Source of the DNA: Apostichopus japonicus
Taxonomy: Eukaryota > Echinodermata > Holothuroidea > Aspidochirotida > Stichopodidae
Direction of reading: 5' to 3'
Length of the DNA stretch: 64,000 nucleotides
NCBI RefSeq assembly: GCF_037975245.1
Contig: NC_092578.1
Coordinates: forward strand, 17,615,821-17,679,820
Shown here: in pieces, positions 1 to 12,300 of the stretch
How the letters are laid out: each line of letters opens with the position of its first letter
How positions within the stretch are numbered: position 1 is the first letter of the stretch
The notes under the pieces: generated by a model
Told to the model about the DNA's origin: nothing
What the model saw: only the letters and a program-made list of their open reading frames with translations
The model's database searches: none
Translations under genes and position numbers: made by a program

Positions 1-392
1 TGGAGACGGTACCCCCGAACTGAACACCCACCAGGCTGTCGTTAACCATAACTACAATAGGTGTGGCTCTTTGCTATTTAATCTCCAAAACTTTGTTGTG
101 AAGGTTATTACTAACGGTGTATTTCGTTGGTTTGTCATTATTCCAAGCAAATATTTAACTTATTATTAGTATTTTCGTCCGATCTTTTGACGTTTGTTGC
201 TTTCTTTTTTTTTTGGTGACATTAATAAAATCTTTTCTCTGTTGGTTCCCTCCAAACAGCACGGGTGTGTACCACGTAAGGGTGTCGGGCTACAACCAAG
301 TCAGTAATAAGAGCGCCACCACCCGGATCTTCGTCCTGGAGCAGATGTGCCATCCACCCAGTCTTGAACTCTTTGGTGTCGAAAACCATTTG
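1..392 (+). CDS. Exons 1-2: C-terminal half of a PKD (Ig-like) domain
   Basis: The first 60 bases read [19 protein letters not shown]. They splice (AG|C making Ser) to 260-392, which begins [19 protein letters not shown]. This is the typical end of a PKD domain: a GDG turn, an HxYN strand, a TGxYxVxVxxxN strand and a closing V/IFV strand. The next residues ([15 protein letters not shown]) lead into the REJ module. In this family such domains are extracellular and mediate adhesion. The first exon is cut by the window edge, so how many PKD repeats precede it is unknown. Confidence 0.85.
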
Positions 393-3300
393 GTGAGTCT
401 GCCATTGGTAGTCCATATGTAGATTAAATGGATGTGTGTGGTATGTTAAAAAATTGGAGTGGGCTTGAGTATTTTTAGGTATCTGCTATTTCTTTGAGAC
501 CGTCTAGAGGTAAAACAAGGAGAGTTGAAAGGGTTTGTGGTTGGGAGAAGAGGGTCTGGTGAGTGCCCACTCACTCTGGAGAAGGCAGGTTACTGGAGCA
601 GCCAACCTGGGCTCAAAAGAGATGATTTGGACAATTGAAAAGTGAAGAACCAACAAATTTAATGACAACCTCTTTGCTGATATTTTTTTTAATATGTATG
701 TATTTTAGATCGTCCTGCAAGCAGGAACTCGCGAAGAGGTCTCATTGGCTTATCAAAGCCGCAAGCTGACCAAAGTCAGTCTCTTAGATTCATATTGAAC
801 GTCCATGATTATGAATTGTCAATTGTCAACAACTCTATAACTGGACGACATACATTAATCTTGGAGTAACTCGAACTGGGGACCTTATGATTGGAAGGCA
901 CGGGCGTTAACCACTGAGCTAACACACCTTAACATCTCTGTCATTTTTCCAAAATTGTTTTCTCAAGGTTAAGGAGCCAATGTGCTCTATTCTTTGGGTG
1001 ACTGTTATTACTCGATAAATTTTGAGGTCTTGTGCGCTAGTTAACCAACCAATAATCTGAAAAACAGACATTAGGCTATGTACCACCTTTGTTTTTTTCT
1101 GTTCTTCATTTGCTAAACTGGCTCAAGAGAAAAAAGAAAAAAAATACACACAAATTAATGCTATACATGATGTCGAAAAGAAAAACATTTATATAATTAT
1201 CCAACCTTACGTTCTGGTAGTTCCGACAGTCGGAAGATATCCGATTGGAGGCTGAGGTCAAGATTGACTGTGAGGTCACAAACATGGCGGCCTACAAGTG
1301 GACCTTAAATGGATCCCATAACGTCCTGGGGGTACCACTGCAGGGTAGATTTAATTATCTAGAGAGGAGGACGATGTTTATCCCGAGGAGGACTTTACAG
1401 GTCGGAACTTACTTGGTATCTCTAGAGGTAATTTGACCAAAATTTCTTATGTTGGAAGCAATTATTTATATCTGAATTTTTGCAGATTGGAAAGTCTATA
1501 ACAAAGCAGTTGCATAAATGTCAGTTTTAAACAAATTTCCATTCGACGTAGGAATTTTTTAATTTGGTGTTGTGGCGTTTTTAAATCTTATTTATGTTAG
1601 ATTATTTTACACTTTTCCGCCATATATTCGGGGAGAAGTGTTTTTAGTGTTGAATCAAGGCACAATATATCTAATGCCTCCACATCCAGATAGTTGTGTG
1701 GTAGGGAGAAGGGAAGGGGGTCAGGTGGGGGGGATTTTTTGTTTGTGAGATAATAGATACAGCCTTAACTGAATTTTCTGTAATCTTTTATTGAAACAAT
1801 TTTGTATCAATTTAAAAACAGGCTCTTAAAGTTAGAGTGAAAACAAAATTATAAGAAAAAGAGTAAATTGTCCTATTTGTGTATTATAAGTGGTTTGAAA
1901 GGCAGCTGTGGGAAACTGTGCCCCCCAGCCCACCCCCACAACATTTGGTATGTCTTCATTATGCCATGCAGTGGAGAAATTTGTTACGGACAAGCTTTGG
2001 TTTTTAATTACAAAATTCTGTGGTATTCATTTTGCAGGTTCAAATGAATGGTACGATTGTATTCAATACCATCACAACAGTCTTGGAGGTCATCCACAGC
2101 GACCTTGTCAGCGTCATTGAGGGCGGCACTCTGCGATTTGTCCACAAGGACGACCGTATCGTCATGATGGGTGGACTATCCTACGACCCAGACGACCCAA
2201 CATCTACTTTGACGTGAGTGATGATTTATAGTAGCCATGAAGATAAAACAGTGTGTGGTCACTGATTAAAATGCGGAATGACTCTTTTAATGTTCCACAT
2301 AAACTTTCTTTTGAAAATTCAAAGAAAGAAAAAGTTGTGATGAAACTTCTCTCAAAGTTACAATTTTTAGACCTTAAAGTATTGGAGATGACCTTATCGA
2401 GAAGTTTATGATAATAACGCAAAAGTATAGAAAGCATTTGAAATTGTTTTTGTTAATATGCCATATAAGAAAAATGTTCAATTTCGGAATGAAGACGAAG
2501 AAGAAATTCTTGGGAGAACAGGACAGGAACCAATTTTTCCTCAGGATTAAAAAGTTGACTCCTGTGCTCTAATATTTCAGCTATCCAGCCTTGTATCAAA
2601 TTGCAATACCATGTTACCCATTTCTCTCCTGAGGGTTTCATTTACAAGCCTTTGTACCTTCCATGCCAATAATTTATATTTCCACAGATACACATGGAGC
2701 TGTTTGCAGATAGAATCCGACTGGCCGTGTTTCAACCCGCCGGGATTGACCAATACATCCGAGCTGTTGCCGATGCACAACGAAACCATCAGTTTTCCTG
2801 TACGCTGGTTACTCTACGACAAAGCCGATTATTTCGTCTTCACTCTAAAGGTCAGCAAGCCAGGTCGGACACCCGTGGAGACTTATCAAGTGGTCAGAGT
2901 CTACCAGGAGACCGCTGCGGTAGGGTAAGTATAAATAATATTCAATTCAAGTTTCATTTCTACCTTGTGAAGAGAATATATGTATGTATGTATTTTAGAT
3001 CCTCCTGCAAGCAGGAACTTGCGAAGAAGGCATCGTTGGCTTATCAAAGCCGCAAGCTGACCGAAGTCGGTCTCTTACATTCATATTTAACGTCCATGAT
3101 TATGAATGGTCAACAACTCTGGAACTGGACGACAGACATTGATCTTGGAGTGACTCGAACTGGGGACCTTATGGTTGAAAGGCACCGGCGTTAACCACTG
3201 AGCTAACACTCCCTAGGGCAGGGTGTTTGGTAAACAAAATTACGTTGAGTACACATTGTGGACTATAGACAAAGGAAAGGTTGTTTACCAAGTTAGGGAC

Positions 3301-6300
3301 CACAGAGAAAACAAAATGGAATAACAAGAAAAGAAAAGAAGAAGAAGGAAGGAAAAACTTAGACTTAACAACTGTTTGTAAAATGATTTCAGATAGCCAA
3401 AACATTCAGCTAAGTCATTTTTTCTTTGCAAAGATTGATTGTTGCATCTTGCAGGTAGATGAGTATGTCTGTGGTAGTTGTTACATTTTGGAAAATGGTT
3501 TTGGTTTTATGGTTTTAATGGTTGTTTGCTACTAAATTAAGCTAGACATTCATGTTTGTTAGCTGTTGTTTTGTGACTTTCTTTAGTGATATTGAAAGCA
3601 CTTTGAAATAGCCTTGCAATAATACGAAAGCTATTTACATTAGTATTTGTATTAATTCTTATCATAGAGCGTTACTGTGGTAGTCGTTACATTTTGGAAA
3701 ATGGTTTTGGTTTTATGGTTTTAATGGTTGTTTGCTACTAAATTAAGCTAGACATTCATGTTTGTTAGCTGTTGTTTTGTGACTTTCTTTAGTGATATTG
3801 AAAGCACCCGTGAAATAGCCTTGCAATAATACTGAAAGCAATTTGCATCAGTATTTATTTATTCTTATAATACGGCGATACTGAAAACACTGAACTGAGA
3901 ACACTGAATAAGTATCATAGTAATTCCACCCAACTGAAAAGACACTTTGCATGAGTATTGTAGTAATTCTAATCATACTGAGAACACTGAATCAGTATTA
4001 GAGTAATTCTAATCAACTGAAAACACTTTGCATGAGTATTGTAGTAAGTCTAATCATACTGAGAACACTAAATTAGTATTATAGTAATGACAATCAACTA
4101 CAAACACTTTTGCATGAGTATTGTAGTAATTCTAATCATACTGAAAACAATTGGAATGGGTGTTGTAGCAATCATGTGATACTGAAATACTCTGAAGGAG
4201 TGTTTAGCTATAAATTTTTAGTGTTAAAATTACTTTAAGAAATGTTTTTTTCAAATGATTGCAGCTTGTCTGTTGATTGCCCTGAATGCGAAGGTGGAGT
4301 TGTAAATTCCAATAATCTGTTGACTCTGGAATCCATGTGTCTGACGTGTGACAGCAACACAACGTACGAATGGAAGCTGTACTATGTCCAAGATGGGAAT
4401 ACAGGCCAGCATCCATCAGGTTTGTGAGGATGTTACTGTGAAGTATGAATCAATTCTCACAGTAAACTGCACACTGTCTGAATCTGTTTCCATGTGTATA
4501 AACAGTAACACGACATATGTGTGGAAGCATTGCCATCTCCAATTTGTGGGGGCATAGCTAGGTCAGCATGCATTAGGTATGTACATCTAGTATGAAGTAT
4601 GAATACATACTCACAATATATCCATACTTGTTTGTGAATCCATTTGTGCAGTGTGTGTGATAACGAGGCAACCCCTATGAGTGGATGTCATCTTTTAGAA
4701 GTATGAATCTATATTGAGAATAGTTTGACTTTTTGACCCCGAACTCACAATTTGATGTCGTACTCAAAATTTTACACCTTGGTTTGACTATTGTAGCAAT
4801 GACCTTGACTGAATATTTATTGGGTATCATCTACAAAATTATTATATATTAATATTATTATATTATAAAAAATATCCAGAATTATTGTTTGAAGGCATCT
4901 TGAAGTTTTTCCTTATCAACTGTGTGTATTTTGATATAGTGTAATGTTTCTATCTCTGTTTCTGTTATCGACAGGTTCTAGATGCGTTCAGGCCCAACGA
5001 TCGTCATCGGGGACAATGCCATCCCAAGGCAGCATCGGTGAGTTTTAGATATTGTTATGAAATCATATCAATATATTCCCTGAATGGTACTGCTGCTCTT
5101 GAAAACTGATAGGCAGTTTTTGTACACAGTGGGGGGGGGGGGGATGGGGGGTGGAGAAAGCTGTGGGAGGTGGTGTGAGCTCCCTTCATGGACTGATTCA
5201 TAAAGGAAATGCAAAGCTAAGTGATATAGTTGCAAGTTTTGAACAATTTCAAGAGAGCTGTGAAAAAAGTTTACTGTCGATATGAGTATCACACTCGTGT
5301 TCTTTTGTTCCCTGATTTTAATCCTGCTGTATAATCCAGAAAATTTCTTTTGCTCTTTCAAAACTAATATTCATATTCAACTTCATTAAAGGGAACCTTT
5401 TTGAAAGGTTTCAAAAGTCTGCAGTTTAAAAACTATGTTTTACCCTTTGCCTCCCCCCCCCCAAATACAGATAAATATAAAGCAACTGTCACTTTCTTTC
5501 AACTCAGGTGCAGCAGAAGAGAGTAATGTCGACAGTCCTCCGGCCCCAAACTCCGAGACAGAGGTTCTTGATGGGCATGGAACCACATCATCTTCACGAT
5601 TGGGAACGACTGCTTCCATAGGTCAGGTCGCTGGTACCGTCACGGCAGCGTCTACATCCAACATAAGTACCCCGTTCTTTTCTGGTACGGTGACAACGGG
5701 CGGGGAAACGGCCATCTCAGGGACTTCGGACGAGATCACCAATATCGGCAGCGATATCGGAGGAGCTGAAAGCTCCTACAACAGCTTCTTTGAAAATTAC
5801 GGATCAAGCGACGTGGATGAGAATAACGAATCGATCGACCGGAATGGGAATAGCTACTACGAAGAGTATAGCTTAGACGGTCCGACTGACGATGTCACCA
5901 GTGAACCGTCTGAAAGAGCGATGGCAGTTTCTGAACCGTCTTCCCACAGCACTGCAACCGCGCCAAGCCCGCAGACAGATGCGTCACCGACCCAACCAGC
6001 CTCTTCTCAAGAGAGAGCGTCGTCAACGACCTCGCAGTTTACGACGGCGGGTGCGGACGAGATGGAGGACGGGGCTGCCTCTTACGACGAATATTACTCC
6101 TTTGAAGAGTTTCCCGCCTCATCTGAGACGAATCCAGGAGAAGGAGAAGAGGAAGCAGGAGAAGAGATCAGCAACATCGACACGACTGCCACCATAACGA
6201 GCACTTCCACGGAATCGCCAGAACCATCCGACGAAAGCGCCCGTCGCTCTCCGTCCATGGCGGGAAATTTCTACGAGTCGTTCTCTCACGAGGAGAACAC

Positions 6301-9300
6301 TTACGAATACGTCAGCAGCGATTCGTATCAAGAATCCCAAAGTCGCGAGATGCATAACGCGACCTCGAAACCGGTCGTCACGATATCCAATTCGACGGAG
6401 ACGCCGGACGAAAATTTAGCATCGGGGGATTCTCTGGCTGAGGGAGTTGCTTCATCATCCAATCAAGAGTACGGGACAAATTACGGATCGACGTACCTCG
6501 AGGATCAGTACTCGGATTATCCCGTGGAGTACATCGGTAAATTCATCTTCAGAATTTTATTCGGGTCGGTCTCGATCTCAGAGGTGTCGATTAAACGACA
6601 GTTGACAATTTGATGTAACAGAAAATTTCATATACAATGCCTACGGGAATGTACATTGTAATAAACCTGTCCTCCGAGTATTGACACAAATAAATGGTGG
6701 ATTATAAATGTCACAGTTTGTTACAGGTTCCAAGTAATCCCTTGAAGTATCAGAAATTTTTTTTTCTAACAGCCTTGAAAATTTTATGCTGGCATTCTTT
6801 CTCTAAGAAATATTTGAACATTTCTGACATTGGCATGCAACTAACAAGTTTTTGTTAAAGCAGTTTTTTGGGGGGGATCCATTTCCCATTTTTTTACAAA
6901 ACTTGCAGTATTACTTTTAAAATAAGATTGCATTTTATCAAACTAAGACACTTCTTGATAATTCCACAAATGAAGGTTCATGAGCAATATCTTATTGAAT
7001 CCAATTCATTTTTCAACATTTCGACTCAAATTTAACCTCATGTCAAAAGCAACCTCAAAATTCCAAAATTTGAACCTAAAATATAAAATAAAATAAAAAA
7101 TTGGGGTCGTAGCATTTTATTATCTAATCCCATCGATTAAATTTAGGTTTATGGAGCGAGTACTTGATGATTCCATTCAGTTCTCTATATTTTTGTTGCC
7201 TCGACACTTAGTTTAGTGAAGTTTTACATTAAAAAGAAAAATTCTGCAGTGTTTTAACAAATTTTAATACTCCAATCATTTACGTTGCTCACATAATACA
7301 TTAATGCGAATCAAAACAGCAGAAAAATTGAAAAAAAGAAAATGCTTCCAAAATATTGTTCAGAGTGCTGCATGCAGTTTCTTGCATCTTTTTTTGTTTT
7401 TTCCAAAAGACGACGACGGGACTTCCCCGGACGACGACATCGATGAAACGTTGGACGATGATTACAGCAACGGGGGCGGAGACAACAGCGCCCCCGCTGA
7501 TGAGGTAGCTGACGACAGTCAGACTCCGCTGTTCGGCAGACATCTCGTCTCCAAGGATAAGGTGGAGGTACCTCTATCCCAGGACCAGACTCTGACTGGC
7601 CTGTCTGCTTCCTCGTTGACCGTCCGAGATGGGGTGTTGCAGGAAGGCAGGACCTATGCCGTGGGCCTCAAAGTATCTAACCAAGGTAGTAAAAGTTTAA
7701 CCACAGATCCTGTGGGTTATTATTTAAACTCCGATTGTATCAAGCCGTGGGAAGTACCCAGGATGTTAGTAATTTTGTGGTACGTGGGGAAATAATGCAA
7801 AAGATAACACAGTTTTTTTATCTGTATAAATTGTCTGTGATTTTTTTGGGGGCGAGTTTCGTGGGAGTGCTTGAGATGAGAAATATTCCAGAGAATGGCA
7901 TCATCGTTCAGTTCTCAGAGTTCTTTTTGGTTCTTTGGGATAAAGAGCTGGCAATAACACTTCCATCCATACGTGAAATACAAATGAACTATTTCATGTT
8001 TGCATGTCTTGTAGATGGTGGTGACACTCGGGAAGGAATGGTTTATCAGTATTTTCAGGTCAACGAAGCTCCCAAATGGGGCACCTGCAAAATATTACCG
8101 GAATGGGGACGAGAATTGGAGACCTTCTTCACAACTAATTGTCAGGAATGGCAAGATGAGGTGAGATACCATCTTAGGGAATTAAAAGGTGGGTTGGGTG
8201 GGTGGATGGATGGATGGGTGGGTTAGTGGGTGGAGTGGTGGGTGGATGGATGAATGGGGACGAGAATTGGAGACCTTTTTCACAACTAATTGTCAGGAAT
8301 GGCAAGATGAGGTGAAGTACTGTCTTAGGGAATTCCGGGGGGGGGGGGGGGGGAGTGGGGGTGAGGAGAGATTCGAGGGGGGCAGGTAGAGGACTTTCCA
8401 GTAGGTCGGTTCAGTAATCTGATTCACTCAGTGCTGCCTTGTAGAACGATTCCTTAAACGCTTCAATGAACCCCTTCCACGCCTCTCACTACTATACAGC
8501 AATTATTGATCATTGATTGTTTACCATTCCAGGACTCACCTCTACGATTCGAAATCCGTTACAGCCTGAATGAGAGTGGGCCTGACACGGTCCTCTACTT
8601 CGGGATGAACTATGCCGTCAAGTTTCTGTTGCCTGCCGGTTACCAGGCCAATGACTATAATGGTAAGAAAAATGGTCTCTGTGCCTTTCATTCAACCTAG
8701 TGCAACCACCGGCAACCCTTTTGACGCCATAACCCAGCCAAAATGTTGGCATTTGGCTGCAACCCATCGATCATCTCACTCCCCACCCCACACCACCCCC
8801 CTGGCTCTTCAAATATATCATTACAATGCCAATGGGATATTGTTACCGATGCAATGGGTTAGCTCCGCTACCTTGCAAATAGATCGTCGATCTTGGCTTG
8901 AATAAGTGAGAATATCTTAAACTTGGTTATTAACTATAATCCATTCTTCCTGACATGATTTAGCCACTCTCTCTCATCATCACATATTAGTTTTGCCTAT
9001 AATATTATAATTTTGTTTTATCTTGCAGTATATCTGAAGTTATCGATCGTGGACAGCAAAGGTGGGAAAACAGACGTCTGTGACATTGCGATCACCGTCG
9101 AACCCAACTACCAGGTCAGAGGGCATCACCAAGACGACGGACCAGAGAGCGTGGAAAGCTATCTGTAAGTCTCCTTCTCTTGTTTATCTTCTTCTTTTTT
9201 TTTTGCCACAGAGTGAAACAAAAACAATACTTGGGGATTGGTGTGGAGGAGGGGGTGCGTAGGGGGAACAAGAATCCTTGCTCAGATAATTAAAGTTGAG

Positions 9301-12300
9301 CACAGTTTTTTGAAATCCTCCTTTTCATGTTTTTTATCTACCTACTGTATGTCCCTTACTGTCTGTCTTGTATAGTTTGTGATTGGAGTGGCCACTCCTG
9401 AATCAGTGATGTGTTGTTCCATCCATCCTCTACCCCCACTCCTCTCTCCCCTATTCCCATCACCCCCCCCCCACTCCCATCATCCCCACTCCACTCCCCT
9501 CCATCTTTCCCAATCAATACCTTCCTTCTTGTTCCCCATGCTATTGTTCACTCACAGACCCCCTAGGACCTCAGTCTTTCATCGTACACACTTTAGAAAG
9601 ACAGCGAAACACAACAAAAATAAACAGACAAGCTAAAGAACATACCATAAATAAAAAAGAAACTATAAACAACAAACAAAAGTACTATAACAAAAACAAC
9701 AACAACAAACACATTAACTGCAGATTTGAATACAAGAAGCTGTAGGCTTTTTGTTGCTTTGTAGTTGTATAACTTCAATTACACTGGGTGTGATGACATG
9801 TTACAGTAAAATGTCAGGAATGAGCATGGTGTTTGGTTGAAATAACCGTGTGGTCTTTTAGGAAGGGTCAAAATTTTTGGTACTTTATCGTGCAATTGCC
9901 ATCTATTCTGGTAAACTTTGCGATGGTTTTCATCTGGGAGAACTTTTGAAGTGGTGTTTATACTACAGTCTTCCAAGTTTCTTGGTTGCCAACATTGTAG
10001 TGTCTGTTTTTGTTTGTTTCTGGCCGTCTCGGAGATGTCTGGCTTTCTTGTACCATTCCTGGTGATTGCTGATGTCTGGAATTAACTGCTGGGATGTCTC
10101 TTTATTCTTTATGTGCATCTTAACTTGTCAGACATGCTTGTGGGTGCTGGATTCCTGTGGTGTATTTTTGCTGTAAACTGTCAGCCTTACCCGAGCTACC
10201 AAGCTGGAATGTCCTTTCACAAGAGCTTTTCAAAAAACTCTTTCACAAAACATTTATATCATTCACTTTCACCCAATACACGGCTGTTGAATATAGATGA
10301 AAACAAGAGGGACGGTCACTTTATCGTCTTTCATGATATTTTACACCTTCACAGTCATTGCAAACTCTCAATACCCAATTGTGACTCAGATTGCATTTAA
10401 TCTTTTCACTGATAATAGTCACTGATAACCTGTCCCACTTATCGCACCATACAACTCCTTCTCTAACCTCATACCCTACCCTACCCTCCTTCCCTTCTCC
10501 TCCCCTCATCGCACCCACCCTATCTCACTCTTACCCCAATCATTTCTGTCGTGGAATTTACACTAATGCCTTGGGAGAGATATTTTTAACTTTGTGATTT
10601 GAAGAATCTTGATAAGTCTTAAAAGCTAATTAGGTTCCTTTCGTTTGTGGTATTTGACATTGTATGAAAGAGAAGAAATAGGAGATAATACCTAACCGTA
10701 TGTGTTAGATAATGTGAAGCTAGGCTATGCTTTACCTGTGTTCTATATTTATATATGTGTAATGTGTACATGGTTTATGAAGGACTGCCTCAGTGTGCTT
10801 AAACTGCTTCTCCAGCGACTTCAACAGAGGAGCCGGTCTCGTCAAAGTTACGTAAATCATTTCCGTAGAAAATGAGAGTCGTCTCGGAATGCAAACTGTA
10901 CTGATAGTGATATGGTCTGTCACATATCATCAAAAATCTATTCGTTTTTTTTTCAACTAGTTTCATAGTTTATTTATGCCATAATCAAAAGTTGTATTTT
11001 ATCCACAGGTAACCCAAACATTTTATACCTATTTTTCCTATTTTCTGTAATTTTTTTTGGTTAAATTCGTCACTTTATCCATCTTTCCTCATCCAGTCGT
11101 GAGCTGAAGCGTAAGATATTATGGAGAAGCGCTGTAACTTACTTCGATGTCGACGAAGATTGAAAGAAAACAGTCACACATTTAAGAGACGGTCATTAAA
11201 GAAAATAAAAAATAGGAATTATGTAAAAAAGGATCTGATCACATGACCTTCAAATGTATTCCGTCACCTTATTTTTGTGATCTGTGTTGTTTGTCGCGTT
11301 ATAATTCACACACGCCCATAGGATAATCTGCAATAAATAGCTTTGATTCACGATTGCCCTTGGGAGAGTCACGTCCATTTGTTTGCTTTGCCAGCACTTC
11401 GTGTCTCCGGCAAGGGTATATCGGGTAGCTTGCTGTTATATTTTTGTTCTTGGTGGAAGGTGGCTGACGGTTGGGTGGTTGGTGGTGGGAACCTCTTTGG
11501 GAAGTTAGAAGGTAGAACATCTGACAGATGGTTTTATCCGGAATCGATGAACTTTTTGACAGGGGTGAAACGGTCTTATTTTATATTATTATTGTAATGG
11601 AGACCATAATGTTACCTACCTGTCAATGGTATATTCCATTTGAAGTCAATAGTTAGCAAGAATGGATGATGGAAAAAAAAAAAATCACATCATATGTTTG
11701 AGGATAATATCAGATAAATAAACAAAACAAATCAAAACATAACAGATAAAAGACAAACAGACCGGGACATAATTTGTCAGTTCGTTGATTTAACGACTGA
11801 TTTGCTGGGGTAATCTAAATCATTAAAATTTGCCAAGAAACATTAATTTTCAGCAGCTGTTATTAATCATCGCCTGTCAACAGACATATTAAAATGTGTA
11901 CATAGTTTGTGTACAGAGACGTAATGTATAATTTATATGCGGGGAAAAGGTTTATTTTGCTATTTGTAATGTTCGATATTAATTATTGCCAAAAAATGAA
12001 ATGCTGTGCTTCTAATACAGTGCTGCTTGCTGTTATGGGTAGTCGTCACAGTGTTGTTTGGAAAAAAAACATGCTTGCAGTGTCTAAGGTTGGATGAAAC
12101 ATAATGATTTATGACAAATAAAAGATGTACATCTGTAAAGTATATAAACATGTGCATAGTACGGTGTTCGTTGTAAACCTCATAAATTTTCTTTCAAAAT
12201 TGTGTAAAGGACAAGAAAATTTCTTGAAATTGCTGTAAGACGTTTAAACTTCGTGAAACCTGTTTGTCGTGGGAAAAGGACATCTACACTGCAGATAAAT

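Noticed and set aside
5892-6355. Arg-rich plus-strand and minus-strand frames inside exon 8
   Set aside because: Shadows of the true exon 8 frame, which alone agrees in phase with exons 7 and 9.
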